From: Desulfovibrio sp.
GTDB taxonomy: Bacteria; Desulfobacterota; Desulfovibrionia; Desulfovibrionales; Desulfovibrionaceae
DNA: 64,000 nucleotides
NCBI RefSeq assembly: GCF_034006445.1
Contig: NZ_JAVESS010000001.1
Span: forward strand, 434,001 to 498,000
Direction: 5' to 3'
A program made the position numbers and the translations under genes. A model generated the notes under the pieces. It searched no databases, was not told the origin of the DNA, and saw nothing but the letters and a program-made list of their open reading frames with translations. Below, in pieces: positions 18,311 to 26,403 of this stretch; position 1 is the first letter of the stretch; every line of letters starts with the position of its first letter.

Positions 18311-19645
18311 ATGAAATTGTGCATTGTCGGCACCGGCTATGTGGGCCTGGTGAGTGCCGCCTGCTTCGCTGAAATGGGCAATACCGTGAGCTGCGTTGAT
18401 GTTAACCCTGCTGTAGTGGACAAGCTGAACGCTGGTTCTGTCCATATTTTTGAGCCCGGCCTTGAGCCCATGGTGCGCCACAGCCGTGCCGATGGCCGAC
18501 TGACCTTCACCACCTCGCTTGCGGAAGGCATTGCAGAAGCCGATTGCGCGTTTATTTGCGTAGGTACGCCGCCCCAGCCCGATGGTTCTTGCGATCTGAG
18601 CTATGTTCGCCAGGTGGCCAGCGAGATCGGCCAGCATATGCAGAAAAGCATGGTCGTTGTGGACAAATCCACAGTGCCGGTGGGCACGGCGGATGAGGTG
18701 CGAGGCCTTATTGAAAAAGAACTGACCAAGCGTGGTGTGGATCTGCATGTTGATGTGGTTTCAAACCCCGAATTTTTGAAAGAGGGCGACGCCATTTCTG
18801 ACTTCATGAAGCCCGACCGCGTGGTCATTGGCACGGATTCGGAAAATGCCGCCGCGCTTATGCGCGAACTTTACGCGCCTTTTGCCCGCACCCGCGACAA
18901 AATCATTGTCATGGGCGTGCGCAGCGCTGAAATGACCAAGTATGCCGCCAACTGCATGCTGGCCACAAAAATTTCATTTATCAATGAAATCGCCACCATT
19001 TGCACGCAGGTCGGGGCGGACGTGCGTGACGTGCGCACCGGGATCGGTTCTGATTCCCGCATCGGCTACCAGTTCATATATCCTGGCGTAGGGTATGGCG
19101 GTTCATGCTTTCCCAAGGATGTGAAGGCGCTTATCCGTACTGCTGAAAATGCGGGCGTAAGGCCGGAACTGCTCAATGCCGTTGAAGCTGTGAACGCCAG
19201 GCAGAAAAAGTATATGGCCAGCCGAGTTGAAGAATATTTTGCGCCTCAGGGCGGCGTGGCGGGCAAGACCCTGGCCATGTGGGGTCTGGCCTTCAAGGCA
19301 AATACCGATGATATGCGTGAAGCAGCCGCCATTACCATTATCAACGAACTGACATCCCGAGGGATGAAAATCAGGGCTTTTGACCCTGTTGCCGCCGAAA
19401 ATGCCCGAGCGATTTTTGCCGATAACAAGCTGGTGGAAATTGTGGACGACCAGTATGCGACCTGCCAGGGCGCGCAGGCGCTGATGGTCGTGACCGAATG
19501 GAACCAGTTCCGCAACCCGGATTTTGCAAAAGTTCGCTCCCTTTTGACCGCGCCCCTGCTTTTTGACGGGCGCAACCTGTATTCACCGACCACGATGGCT
19601 GCCCATGGCTTTGCCTATTTCTGCATTGGAAGGGCAAATGCCTAG
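18311..19645 (+). CDS. ugd: UDP-glucose 6-dehydrogenase
   Basis: 444 residues from the ATG at 18311 (GGGAG site upstream). The Rossmann motif KLCIVGTGYVGLVSAACF opens the protein; the catalytic segment GYGGSCFPKDVKAL (about residue 265) holds the active-site Cys and Lys. The enzyme oxidises UDP-glucose twice to UDP-glucuronate for surface polysaccharides. It stands alone here, ending at a terminator, with no glycosyltransferase neighbours. Confidence 0.96.
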   Translation: MKLCIVGTGYVGLVSAACFAEMGNTVSCVDVNPAVVDKLNAGSVHIFEPGLEPMVRHSRADGRLTFTTSLAEGIAEADCAFICVGTPPQPDGSCDLSYVRQVASEIGQHMQKSMVVVDKSTVPVGTADEVRGLIEKELTKRGVDLHVDVVSNPEFLKEGDAISDFMKPDRVVIGTDSENAAALMRELYAPFARTRDKIIVMGVRSAEMTKYAANCMLATKISFINEIATICTQVGADVRDVRTGIGSDSRIGYQFIYPGVGYGGSCFPKDVKALIRTAENAGVRPELLNAVEAVNARQKKYMASRVEEYFAPQGGVAGKTLAMWGLAFKANTDDMREAAAITIINELTSRGMKIRAFDPVAAENARAIFADNKLVEIVDDQYATCQGAQALMVVTEWNQFRNPDFAKVRSLLTAPLLFDGRNLYSPTTMAAHGFAYFCIGRANA

Positions 19646-19683
19646 CTGGCAAAGAATTGGCATATGAAGGCTGTGTAGCTGTC

Positions 19684-19716
19684 AAAAGGGCTGATCGTCA
19701 TGTTCAGCCCTTTTTT
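19684..19716. terminator. Terminator after ugd
   Basis: AAAAGGGCTGA pairs with TCAGCCCTTTT around a 9-base loop and continues into six Ts. It lies 39 bases past the ugd stop. Confidence 0.93.
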
Positions 19717-19740
19717 AGGTTTTTCGTCAGGGTGTCCCCT

Positions 19741-19885
19741 AGAGCATTTTACTTTGAAAAAGTGTAAATGCTCTAACGCTGCACTTTCGTGCAGCGCGCC
19801 ACAACGTGGCGTGGATTCAGCCGAAAATCGCATTTTTCGGCTGAATGAAAACTTTGAAATGAGAAGCATTTCAAAGTTGCTCTGC
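19741..19885. repeat. Composite palindromic intergenic element
   Basis: A chain of hairpins fills the gap before the NifA-like gene: AGAGCATTT / AAATGCTCT (19741-19774), GCTGCACTTTCGTGCAGC, GCCACAACGTGGC, ATTCAGCCGAAAA / TTTTTCGGCTGAAT, and AACTTTGAAATG / CATTTCAAAGTT. The outermost motif recurs in altered form at 5742-5768. It looks like a repeat family of this genome or a strongly folded leader. Confidence 0.6.
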
Positions 19886-19962
19886 CTAGTGTCCTGGGTA
19901 GAGCCATTTCGCCCTACCTTTGACCAATTGCATGGCCCGCATTGGTGGAGTATATTTGGCAC

Positions 19963-21564
19963 ATGAGCAAAACCACTCCTTCCCCCCAAGAAAGCGTCAG
20001 TCAAGCGCTTTCTCTTTCTAATCCTGCGGGCGACCTCCATGAGCAGCAACTCAAGCTGCTTTATGATCTCGCCGAAGTGGTTAATACCACTACAGATCTT
20101 GTGCAGGCGCTGAATAAGGCTCTTATGCTTATGGCGGGCCATCTTCATATGATGCGCGGCGCCATCACGCTCATATCTCCCCATACAGGTGAAATACGGA
20201 CTGAAGCGGCCTATGGCCTCAAGCCTGCCGAGCTGCGTCGCGGTCGTTACGTGCGCGGCGAGGGGATCACGGGCCGGGTTATTGAAAGTGGCCGCCCCAT
20301 GTATATTTCCAATGTGTCTGAAGAACCGCTTTTTCTTAACCGCACCCGCTCGCGGGACTTGGGTAAAGAAGGGATATCCTTCCTCTGTGTTCCCATACGG
20401 CTCAATGATCAGGTGGTGGGCGCGCTGTCAGTTGACCATTTGCTGGTGGATGAGGCAACGCTTGAAGATGAAATGCGCCTTTTGACTATTGTCTCCACCC
20501 TGCTGGGGCATTCTGCCCTGGAAACTCAGGGAAGGATGGATGAAGAGACATCATCACCATTACGCCCCAGGGGATTTGTCGGCAATTCAGAAGGAATGCA
20601 AAAGGTTTATGCGCAGATAGCACAGGTTGCGCCATCAGCTACAACGGTTTTTTTGCAGGGTGAATCAGGAACAGGCAAGGAGTTGGCGGCACGGGCCATA
20701 CACGTTGGCAGCGCTCGCGCCAGCAAGCCCTTTATTTCGCTCAACTGCGCGGCCTTGCCTGAAAGCCTCATTGAAAGCGAACTCTTCGGGCACGAGCGCG
20801 GCGCGTTCACAGGGGCCAATGCAACCCGCAAGGGCCGCTTTGAACTGGCCAACGGCGGCACGCTGTTTCTGGACGAAGTCGGCGAACTTTCGCTCATGAC
20901 GCAGGCCAAACTTCTGCGGGTTTTACAGGAAAGAGCTTTTGAACGTCTGGGCGGTATGGAAACGCATTATGTTGATGTGCGTTTCATCACCGCAACCAAC
21001 CGAAATCTTGAACACATGGTCAATCAGGAAACGTTCCGTCGGGACCTCTTTTATCGCCTCAATGTTTTTCCCATATACCTGCCTCCGCTGCGTGGCCGTC
21101 CAGAGGATATCCTGCCTCTTGCCAACCACTTCATCAAAAAGTTTGCGCAGACCAATGGGCGCGAAAATGTGCGCCTTTCCCTGGCCGTTATGGATATGCT
21201 GCAACGCTATGCCTGGCCTGGCAATATCCGTGAACTGGAAAACGTAATGGAGCGGGCAGTGCTTCTTCTTGGCCGTGAAGGCCTGGTGCTGCCCCAGCAC
21301 TTGCCGCCCGCTTTGCACGGTGCCCACTGTACCACTGTAAACGGAGAAAATGTGTGCACTCTGCGGCCGGGATTTTCCGGCAGCTTGCAGGATCAGTTGG
21401 ACGAGCTGGAGCGGGCCTCCATTGTGGAAGCTCTTGAGTTCAGCCAGGGCCAGATGGGCAAGGCCGCCGCCAGCCTTGGGCTGACCGAAAGAATAATGGC
21501 CTTGCGCATGAAAAAATATGGCATCAATTACAAGGAGTTCCGGCTTAAGCGGGAGCGCATGTAA
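19963..21564 (+). CDS. NifA-like sigma54-dependent transcriptional activator
   Basis: 533 residues from the ATG at 19963 (GGTGGAG 12 bases upstream). Domains in order: GAF (about 25-185), AAA+ sigma54-activation domain (about 200-440) with Walker A GESGTGKE, the sigma54-contacting loop ERGAFTGAN and LFLDEVGEL, then a Fis-type helix-turn-helix (about 490-530, GKAAASLGLTERIMALRMKKYGI). The architecture is that of NifA/AnfA. The inter-domain linker has a pair of Cys spaced C-x8-C (HC...VC), reminiscent of but not equal to the Cys motif of oxygen-sensitive NifA. Its neighbour is a sigma54-type promoter before amt-glnK-glnN, so control of ammonium assimilation is the likely role; no nif genes are in the window. 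Confidence 0.88.
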   Translation: MSKTTPSPQESVSQALSLSNPAGDLHEQQLKLLYDLAEVVNTTTDLVQALNKALMLMAGHLHMMRGAITLISPHTGEIRTEAAYGLKPAELRRGRYVRGEGITGRVIESGRPMYISNVSEEPLFLNRTRSRDLGKEGISFLCVPIRLNDQVVGALSVDHLLVDEATLEDEMRLLTIVSTLLGHSALETQGRMDEETSSPLRPRGFVGNSEGMQKVYAQIAQVAPSATTVFLQGESGTGKELAARAIHVGSARASKPFISLNCAALPESLIESELFGHERGAFTGANATRKGRFELANGGTLFLDEVGELSLMTQAKLLRVLQERAFERLGGMETHYVDVRFITATNRNLEHMVNQETFRRDLFYRLNVFPIYLPPLRGRPEDILPLANHFIKKFAQTNGRENVRLSLAVMDMLQRYAWPGNIRELENVMERAVLLLGREGLVLPQHLPPALHGAHCTTVNGENVCTLRPGFSGSLQDQLDELERASIVEALEFSQGQMGKAAASLGLTERIMALRMKKYGINYKEFRLKRERM

Positions 21565-21700
21565 AATACTTGCGACAAAGTCTTTGCCTGCTTGTATGTA
21601 TTGATATTTTTTTTCATGAAAATAGACCGTTACAAGAATTTTGCCGTGTTTTTCCCCTTGGTGTGAGAAGCCAGCGCATCGTCCTCCTGCCGAGAAAATC

Positions 21701-21941
21701 TACGTTTTTGTAATTTTAATAAGCCATCGTGCTCACACACATGATAAGCCTGAAACAGCTTGCTGCTTCAGGCTTATCACATTTTTTGGGCAGAACACGC
21801 CCTTTTGCAAGTTAAAATCTACAAAAACGTATATTTTTTAAAAATTAATATAATCACATGATATTATTATATTTTATTAAATCATCTCATTTTAGGTCAG
21901 TGGCCCATTGGCTGGCGATAATTTTTTTCTACAAAATTGTA
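21701..21941. promoter_or_regulatory. Three TAC-N6-GTA dyads before amt
   Basis: TACGTTTTTGTA (21701-21712), TACAAAAACGTA (21820-21831, the exact reverse complement of the first) and TACAAAATTGTA (21930-21941) lie at steps of 119 and 110 bases. The first two are each preceded by AAAATC. The region is markedly AT-rich compared with the genes. They could be binding sites for one regulator; no known consensus is claimed. Confidence 0.5.
21742..21787 (+). terminator. Terminator after the NifA-like gene
   Basis: TGATAAGCCTGAA pairs perfectly over 13 bp with TTCAGGCTTATCA around a 12-base loop, followed by CATTTTTT. Confidence 0.85.
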
Positions 21942-22050
21942 TAAAAATGACAGATAAAGAGGGCGATCAAGAGGAGAAAGATCGTAGGTAGAGAAAAAAT
22001 ATTAATAAATAGTAGTGTGTTATTTTAAGTTACGCAGGTGGTTTTCGCCT

Positions 22051-22067
22051 TTGGCATGGATAATGCC
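22051..22067 (+). promoter_or_regulatory. Sigma54-type -24/-12 promoter of amt-glnK-glnN
   Basis: TTGGCATGGATAATGCC matches the YTGGCACGRNNNTTGCW consensus with the invariant GG and GC exactly 10 bases apart. Departures are T for C in TGGCAC, A for T before TGC, and C at the end. Transcription would start near 22079 and give a leader of about 145 bases before amt. The NifA-like activator gene lies immediately upstream. Confidence 0.75.
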
Positions 22068-22105
22068 TAAGTGGGTATGTACTGGCAACGGCAGTGTGTC
22101 GTTGT

Positions 22106-22128
22106 GGCGGATCTGGCGCCGATCCGCC
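22106..22128 (+). promoter_or_regulatory. Hairpin in the amt leader
   Basis: GGCGGATC pairs perfectly with GATCCGCC across TGGCGCC. It sits near the 5' end of the predicted transcript, about 95 bases before the amt ATG, and has no T tract, so it would be a leader structure rather than a terminator. Confidence 0.5.
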
Positions 22129-22223
22129 GAAGAGGTTCAGTCAACACGGTTCGCCGATGCTGCATCAACAGAAGATTTTCACACGATGCAGCCAGGTTGG
22201 CCGTAAAGATCAAGGATGCCCGT

Positions 22224-23429
22224 ATGAACGCCTCGGATACCGCATTTATCATCATCTGCGCCACTATGGTCATGCTAATGACCCCGGCTCTGGCCCTTTT
22301 TTACGGTGGTTTGGTTCGCGCACGCAACGTACTTTCCACACATATGCACAGCTATGCCTGTTTGGGACTTATCTCTGTCCTGTGGGCCTTCGTGGGGTAC
22401 ACCCTGGCTTTTGGCGACGACGTGGGCGGACTGATCGGCAACCTCAATTATCTCTTTCTGAAGGGAGTCGGCGGTGAATCCGCCCCCATGGCCCCTCAAT
22501 TGCCGCACACTGTTTTCATGGGTTTTCAGTGCATGTTCGCGGTACTTACCGTTGCCCTGATTTCAGGCGCGTACGCTGAACGCATCCGTTTTTCCGCCAT
22601 GCTCCTTTTTTCCGGACTTTGGCTCATATGCGTCTATGCCCCCATGGCTCACTGGGTGTGGGGCGGCGGCTGGATGGGCTCCATGGGCGCTCTTGACTTC
22701 GCGGGCGGCGCGGTTGTCCACATGTCTTCTGGTGCTGCGGCCCTGGCCTGCGCTCAGGCTCTTGGCCCGCGGTTGTCCACTGGAACGCAGCACAGCCCGC
22801 ACAGTCTGCCCCTTACCCTGCTTGGCGGCGGCATCCTCTGGTTCGGCTGGTTCGGTTTCAATGCGGGCAGCGCCCTGGCCGCCGGCGCACTTGCCGGCCA
22901 GGCTCTGGTAACGACACATATGGCCTCTGCCTGCGGTATTCTCGGCTGGATGCTCATCGAATGGAAGCACACTGGCAAGCCCACGAGCCTTGGCGCAATA
23001 TCGGGCGCGCTGGCCGGGCTGGTAGCCATCACACCTGGCGCGGGCTATGTCGAAGTTCTGCCCGCCATGCTTATCGGATTCGTTGGTGGTCTTGTGTGCT
23101 ACGGCGGCGTGTTCATGAAGGGCAAGCTTGGCTATGACGATGCCCTTGACGTGGTCGGCATTCACGGTCTTGGGGGCACATGGGGCGCGCTTGCAACCGG
23201 TCTTTTCGCCAGCGCCGCCATCAACAATGTGGATGGACTCTTTTATGGCAATCCCCGTCAGGCCTGGATTCAGGTTGTCTCCATCATCAGCACCTGGGTA
23301 TTCGTCTACATTGCCACTCGCGTAATCCTTTATGTCGTGGACGCTCTCGTCGGCCTGCGCATCGCGCCTGAAGAAGAATTTACGGGCCTTGATCTCGGCG
23401 AACATAACGAACGCGGCTACAATATGTAA
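22224..23429 (+). CDS. amt: Ammonium transporter
   Basis: 401 residues from the ATG at 22224 (AAGGA upstream); the upstream in-frame extension is leader. About 11 hydrophobic helices. Family signatures include PALALFYGGLVRARNVLS near the N-terminus, APMAHWVWGGGWM, and DDALDVVGIHGLGGTWGALATG with one of the twin pore histidines. It conducts ammonium/ammonia across the inner membrane and is normally blocked by a P-II protein, which is encoded 26 bases downstream. A sigma54-type promoter precedes it. Confidence 0.96.
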   Translation: MNASDTAFIIICATMVMLMTPALALFYGGLVRARNVLSTHMHSYACLGLISVLWAFVGYTLAFGDDVGGLIGNLNYLFLKGVGGESAPMAPQLPHTVFMGFQCMFAVLTVALISGAYAERIRFSAMLLFSGLWLICVYAPMAHWVWGGGWMGSMGALDFAGGAVVHMSSGAAALACAQALGPRLSTGTQHSPHSLPLTLLGGGILWFGWFGFNAGSALAAGALAGQALVTTHMASACGILGWMLIEWKHTGKPTSLGAISGALAGLVAITPGAGYVEVLPAMLIGFVGGLVCYGGVFMKGKLGYDDALDVVGIHGLGGTWGALATGLFASAAINNVDGLFYGNPRQAWIQVVSIISTWVFVYIATRVILYVVDALVGLRIAPEEEFTGLDLGEHNERGYNM

Positions 23430-23455
23430 GGCTTGCCGAAAAAAGGAACATCAGA

Positions 23456-23794
23456 ATGAAAAAGCTAGAAATTATCATCCGGCCCGGCATGTTTGAAAAA
23501 GTCAGGGATATACTCTCAGAATTGGGAATCCATGGCCTCAATTACACTGAAATCAAGGGGTTTGGGCGGCAGCGCGGGCATACAGAAGTGTACAGGGGAA
23601 ACATCATGCAAGTAGATTGCCTCCCCAAGGTAAAAGTTGAAATCGTACTGCATGAGGACATGCTGGAGTCTGTACTCAATGCGGTAATGAACACGGCCAG
23701 AACAGGCCAGGTTGGCGACGGCAAGATTTTCATCAGTGATGTGGAGGATGCCATCCGCATCCGTACGGGCGAACGTGGCGATGCGGCTCTGTAA
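23456..23794 (+). CDS. glnK: P-II nitrogen regulatory protein lacking Tyr51
   Basis: 112 residues, standard P-II length, co-linear with E. coli GlnB. KKLEIIIRPG starts it; the T-loop begins GFGRQRGHTEVYRGN; the ATP-binding B- and C-loops TGQVGDGKIF and RIRTGERGDAAL are kept. At position 51, where uridylylated P-II proteins have Tyr, this protein has Met (RGNIMQVD instead of RGAEYMVD). So control by GlnD uridylylation is not expected; binding of ATP/ADP and 2-oxoglutarate may act alone. Placement between amt and glnN suggests it governs both the transporter and the type III glutamine synthetase. Confidence 0.95.
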   Translation: MKKLEIIIRPGMFEKVRDILSELGIHGLNYTEIKGFGRQRGHTEVYRGNIMQVDCLPKVKVEIVLHEDMLESVLNAVMNTARTGQVGDGKIFISDVEDAIRIRTGERGDAAL

Positions 23795-23848
23795 GAGTTG
23801 CCCCCCCAATGAAACCAAATTTTGTTTAAAGGATAAAGGAGAAAACGT

Positions 23849-26041
23849 ATGAGTTCCCCCCGTAAAAAGGCTTTGTTCAAGGCTATAAACACCGCCCCTG
23901 TCATGCCCTCCAGCAAGGATGAATGCGGGTGCGGCGCTGAAGAAGGTTTTGGCCGCTACGTGTTCGGCCTTTCCACCATGCGCAAGCGTCTGCCCAAGGA
24001 TGTTTACCGCAAGCTGGCCAAGACCATTCGCGACGGTGAACGCCTGAACCCCGAAATCGCTGATGTCGTGGCCAATGCCATGAAAGACTGGGCCATCGAA
24101 AATGGTGCAACCCACTACACGCACTGGTTCCATCCCATGACCGGCCTCACGGCTGAAAAGCACGACGCTTTTTTGTCGCCCACGTCCGATGGTCAGGTTA
24201 TCAGCGAGTTTTCAGGCAAGATGCTTATCAGCGGCGAGCCTGACGCGTCTTCCTTCCCGTCCGGCGGCATTCGCTCAACCTTTGAGGCCCGCGGCTACAC
24301 AGCGTGGGACCCCTCTGTTCCCGTGTTCATTATTCCCGCACCCTACGGGGCCACACTGCACATCCCCACGTACTTCTATTCGTATTCCGGTGAAGCCCTG
24401 GACCGCAAGATTCCTCTGCTGCGCTCCATCTCGGCTCTGTCCAGGCAGGCGCTGCGCGTTCTGCGTCTGTTTGGCAACCAGTCGGCCAGCTATGTGCGGG
24501 CCATGGTAGGCCCGGAACAAGAGTATTTTCTGGTGGATAAAAACCTTGCGGCCCTGCGTCCCGACCTCATGCTGGCAGGCCGTACCCTGTTGGGTGCGCC
24601 TTCTCCCAAGGGTCAGGAAATGGAAGACCATTACTTTGGCGCCATTCCCGGTCGTGTCATGAGCTTCATGCAGGACGTGGAAAAAGAGCTGCTGGCTCTG
24701 GGTATTCCCGCCAAAACCAGGCACAACGAAGTGGCCCCCGGCCAGTTCGAGCTTGCGCCCGTGTATGAAGAGGCAAATATCGCCTGCGACCATAACATGC
24801 TTACCATGAATATGATGCGTCACCTGGCGGGCAGGCATGGTTTTATCTGCCTGTTGCATGAAAAACCCTTTGCGGGCGTCAACGGCAGCGGCAAGCACAA
24901 TAACTGGTCCATGGGAGACTCCGAAGGCCAGAATCTGCTCAACCCCGGCACGACGCCTCAGGACAATGCGCAGTTCCTGGTCTTTTTGGCCGCCGTCCTG
25001 CGTGCGGTGCACAAGCACAGCACGGCGCTGCGCCTCGGCACTGTGGGCGCGGGCAACGACCATCGCCTTGGCGCCAACGAAGCGCCCCCGGCTATCCTGT
25101 CCGTGTATCTTGGCGAGCAGCTGACCGACGTGCTCGAAGGCATAATGAATGGACGCGGCTCAAAGAACAAGAAGAGCGGCTTTATGGAAGTCGGCGTGTC
25201 GACACTGCCGCCCCTGCCTGTGGATCTTGCCGACCGCAACCGCACGAGCCCCTTTGCCTTCACCGGCAACAAGTTTGAATTCCGCGCGGTTGGTTCTTCA
25301 CAGTCCGTGGCGCCCGTGAACATTGTGCTCAACGCCGCTGTGGCCTGCGCTCTGGACGACATTGCCACCGAGCTCGAGGCTTCCGTTTCTGCCGGGACGA
25401 ATTTGAACACCGCCCTGCAGGAATTGCTGCCCCGTCTCTTTAAAGAGCATATGCCTGTGGTGTTCAACGGCAACGGCTATGCCGAATCCTGGGCTGAGGA
25501 AGCTGCCCGTCGCGGCCTCCCCAACCACAACAATACCGTCACGGCTCTGGAGCACTACAGTGATCCGGACGTCATGAATGTTTTCCTGCGTCATGGCATC
25601 CTTACTGAACGCGAAATTCTTTCGCGCCAGGAAATCCTGCTTGAAAACTACTGCAAAACCATCTGCATCGAGGGCAACCTCATGCTTGATATGCTGCGTA
25701 CCTCAGTGCTGCCCCAGTGCGTAGTGGCTCAGGCCAATGCCGCTGACGCTGTGCTCAAAACCCGTGCCGTGCTTGGTGAAAAGGGCGCTGCTGCTGAAGA
25801 AGCCTCCTTCAACACCCTGCGGGGTCATGTTGTAGCTCTGCAACAGGGCGTTGCCGAACTGGAAGCGGCCATTGCCAAGACCCACAAAACGTATGGTGCG
25901 CTTGAAGAAGCCAAGGCCGCGCGTGACTGCATCCTTACGGCCATGCACAAGTGTCGCGAACATGCCGATGCCCTTGAATGCATGGTGGACGACACCTTGT
26001 GGGTGCTGCCCAAGTATGCGGAACTGTTGTGGGTGCATTAG
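23849..26041 (+). CDS. glnN: Glutamine synthetase type III
   Basis: 730 residues, the length of GSIII (GSI is about 470). Type III features are the N-terminal extension with FGRYVFGLSTMRKRL, GGIRSTFEARGYTAWD (about 140-155), the glutamate/metal site RHNEVAPGQFELAPVYEEAN, and NGSGKHNNWSMGD (about 348-360). The C-terminal helical extension (about 610-730) is also specific to this class. It ligates ammonium to glutamate at ATP cost. Spacing of 54 bases from glnK with a strong GGAG site suggests one operon under the sigma54 promoter upstream of amt. No type I glnA is visible in the window. Confidence 0.95.
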   Translation: MSSPRKKALFKAINTAPVMPSSKDECGCGAEEGFGRYVFGLSTMRKRLPKDVYRKLAKTIRDGERLNPEIADVVANAMKDWAIENGATHYTHWFHPMTGLTAEKHDAFLSPTSDGQVISEFSGKMLISGEPDASSFPSGGIRSTFEARGYTAWDPSVPVFIIPAPYGATLHIPTYFYSYSGEALDRKIPLLRSISALSRQALRVLRLFGNQSASYVRAMVGPEQEYFLVDKNLAALRPDLMLAGRTLLGAPSPKGQEMEDHYFGAIPGRVMSFMQDVEKELLALGIPAKTRHNEVAPGQFELAPVYEEANIACDHNMLTMNMMRHLAGRHGFICLLHEKPFAGVNGSGKHNNWSMGDSEGQNLLNPGTTPQDNAQFLVFLAAVLRAVHKHSTALRLGTVGAGNDHRLGANEAPPAILSVYLGEQLTDVLEGIMNGRGSKNKKSGFMEVGVSTLPPLPVDLADRNRTSPFAFTGNKFEFRAVGSSQSVAPVNIVLNAAVACALDDIATELEASVSAGTNLNTALQELLPRLFKEHMPVVFNGNGYAESWAEEAARRGLPNHNNTVTALEHYSDPDVMNVFLRHGILTEREILSRQEILLENYCKTICIEGNLMLDMLRTSVLPQCVVAQANAADAVLKTRAVLGEKGAAAEEASFNTLRGHVVALQQGVAELEAAIAKTHKTYGALEEAKAARDCILTAMHKCREHADALECMVDDTLWVLPKYAELLWVH

Positions 26042-26124
26042 GCAGCAACGTCGATGCACAGTGAGCGTCTCATACCGTTCAACCGCACGGAGGACAGTGA
26101 CGCGTAGCGCTTTTCCAGAAAGTT

Positions 26125-26240
26125 GATGACAGGAGTCTCATCCCGGGGGGGAAGGTGGTCTCCCTGTCATCGGCCCTTGCGGCAAGCCGCAGGGAGCCAC
26201 GGGCCTCGCCGTTCGCCGCAACGGACGGCGAAGGCCGGTG
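26125..26240 (+). ncRNA. Structured element after glnN, candidate small RNA or 3'-UTR fold
   Basis: Successive stems fill the region: GATGACAGGAG with CTCCCTGTCATC (26125-26171), GGCCC / GGGCC enclosing TGCGGC-AA-GCCGCA (26172-26205), and GGCC / GGCC enclosing CGCCGT / ACGGCG (26202-26236). A terminator follows directly. There is no credible reading frame. It matches none of the riboswitch or housekeeping RNA cores I can recall, so its identity is open. Confidence 0.45.
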
Positions 26241-26245
26241 GCCAC

Positions 26246-26277
26246 AAGGTGGAGAGTCTGGCGGCTCTCCACCTTTT
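26246..26277 (+). terminator. Terminator of the amt-glnK-glnN unit
   Basis: AAGGTGGAGAG pairs perfectly over 11 bp with CTCTCCACCTT around an 8-base loop, then TTTT in all. It closes the structured region beginning at 26125. Confidence 0.85.
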
Positions 26278-26331
26278 ATGTGGCGTCGTAAGCCCTATAT
26301 TTACTTTTATTTTGAATCAGAATAATTTGGG

Positions 26332-26351
26332 TATTGAGTATATAGTCAATA
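26332..26351. promoter_or_regulatory. TATTGA-N8-TCAATA dyad before dapF
   Basis: Perfect 6-bp arms separated by 8 AT-rich bases, about 50 bases before the dapF ATG, within an AT-rich stretch fit for a promoter. The spacing does not match FNR (N4) and no regulator is proposed. Confidence 0.35.
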
Positions 26352-26403
26352 ATGTTCATTCGGGGCTTTGTTCGCTTTTGATTTGACAGGAAAGGAGAAA
26401 TAT

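Noticed and set aside
21938-21952. TGT-N9-ACA as a NifA upstream activator site
   Set aside because: The spacing is one short of TGT-N10-ACA and AT-rich DNA gives such matches easily.
22563-23405. 280-codon minus-strand frame inside amt
   Set aside because: Antisense to amt with unlikely composition; a shadow of codon bias.
26123-26386. 87-codon plus-strand frame after glnN
   Set aside because: It runs through strong stems and a terminator and has no ribosome site.
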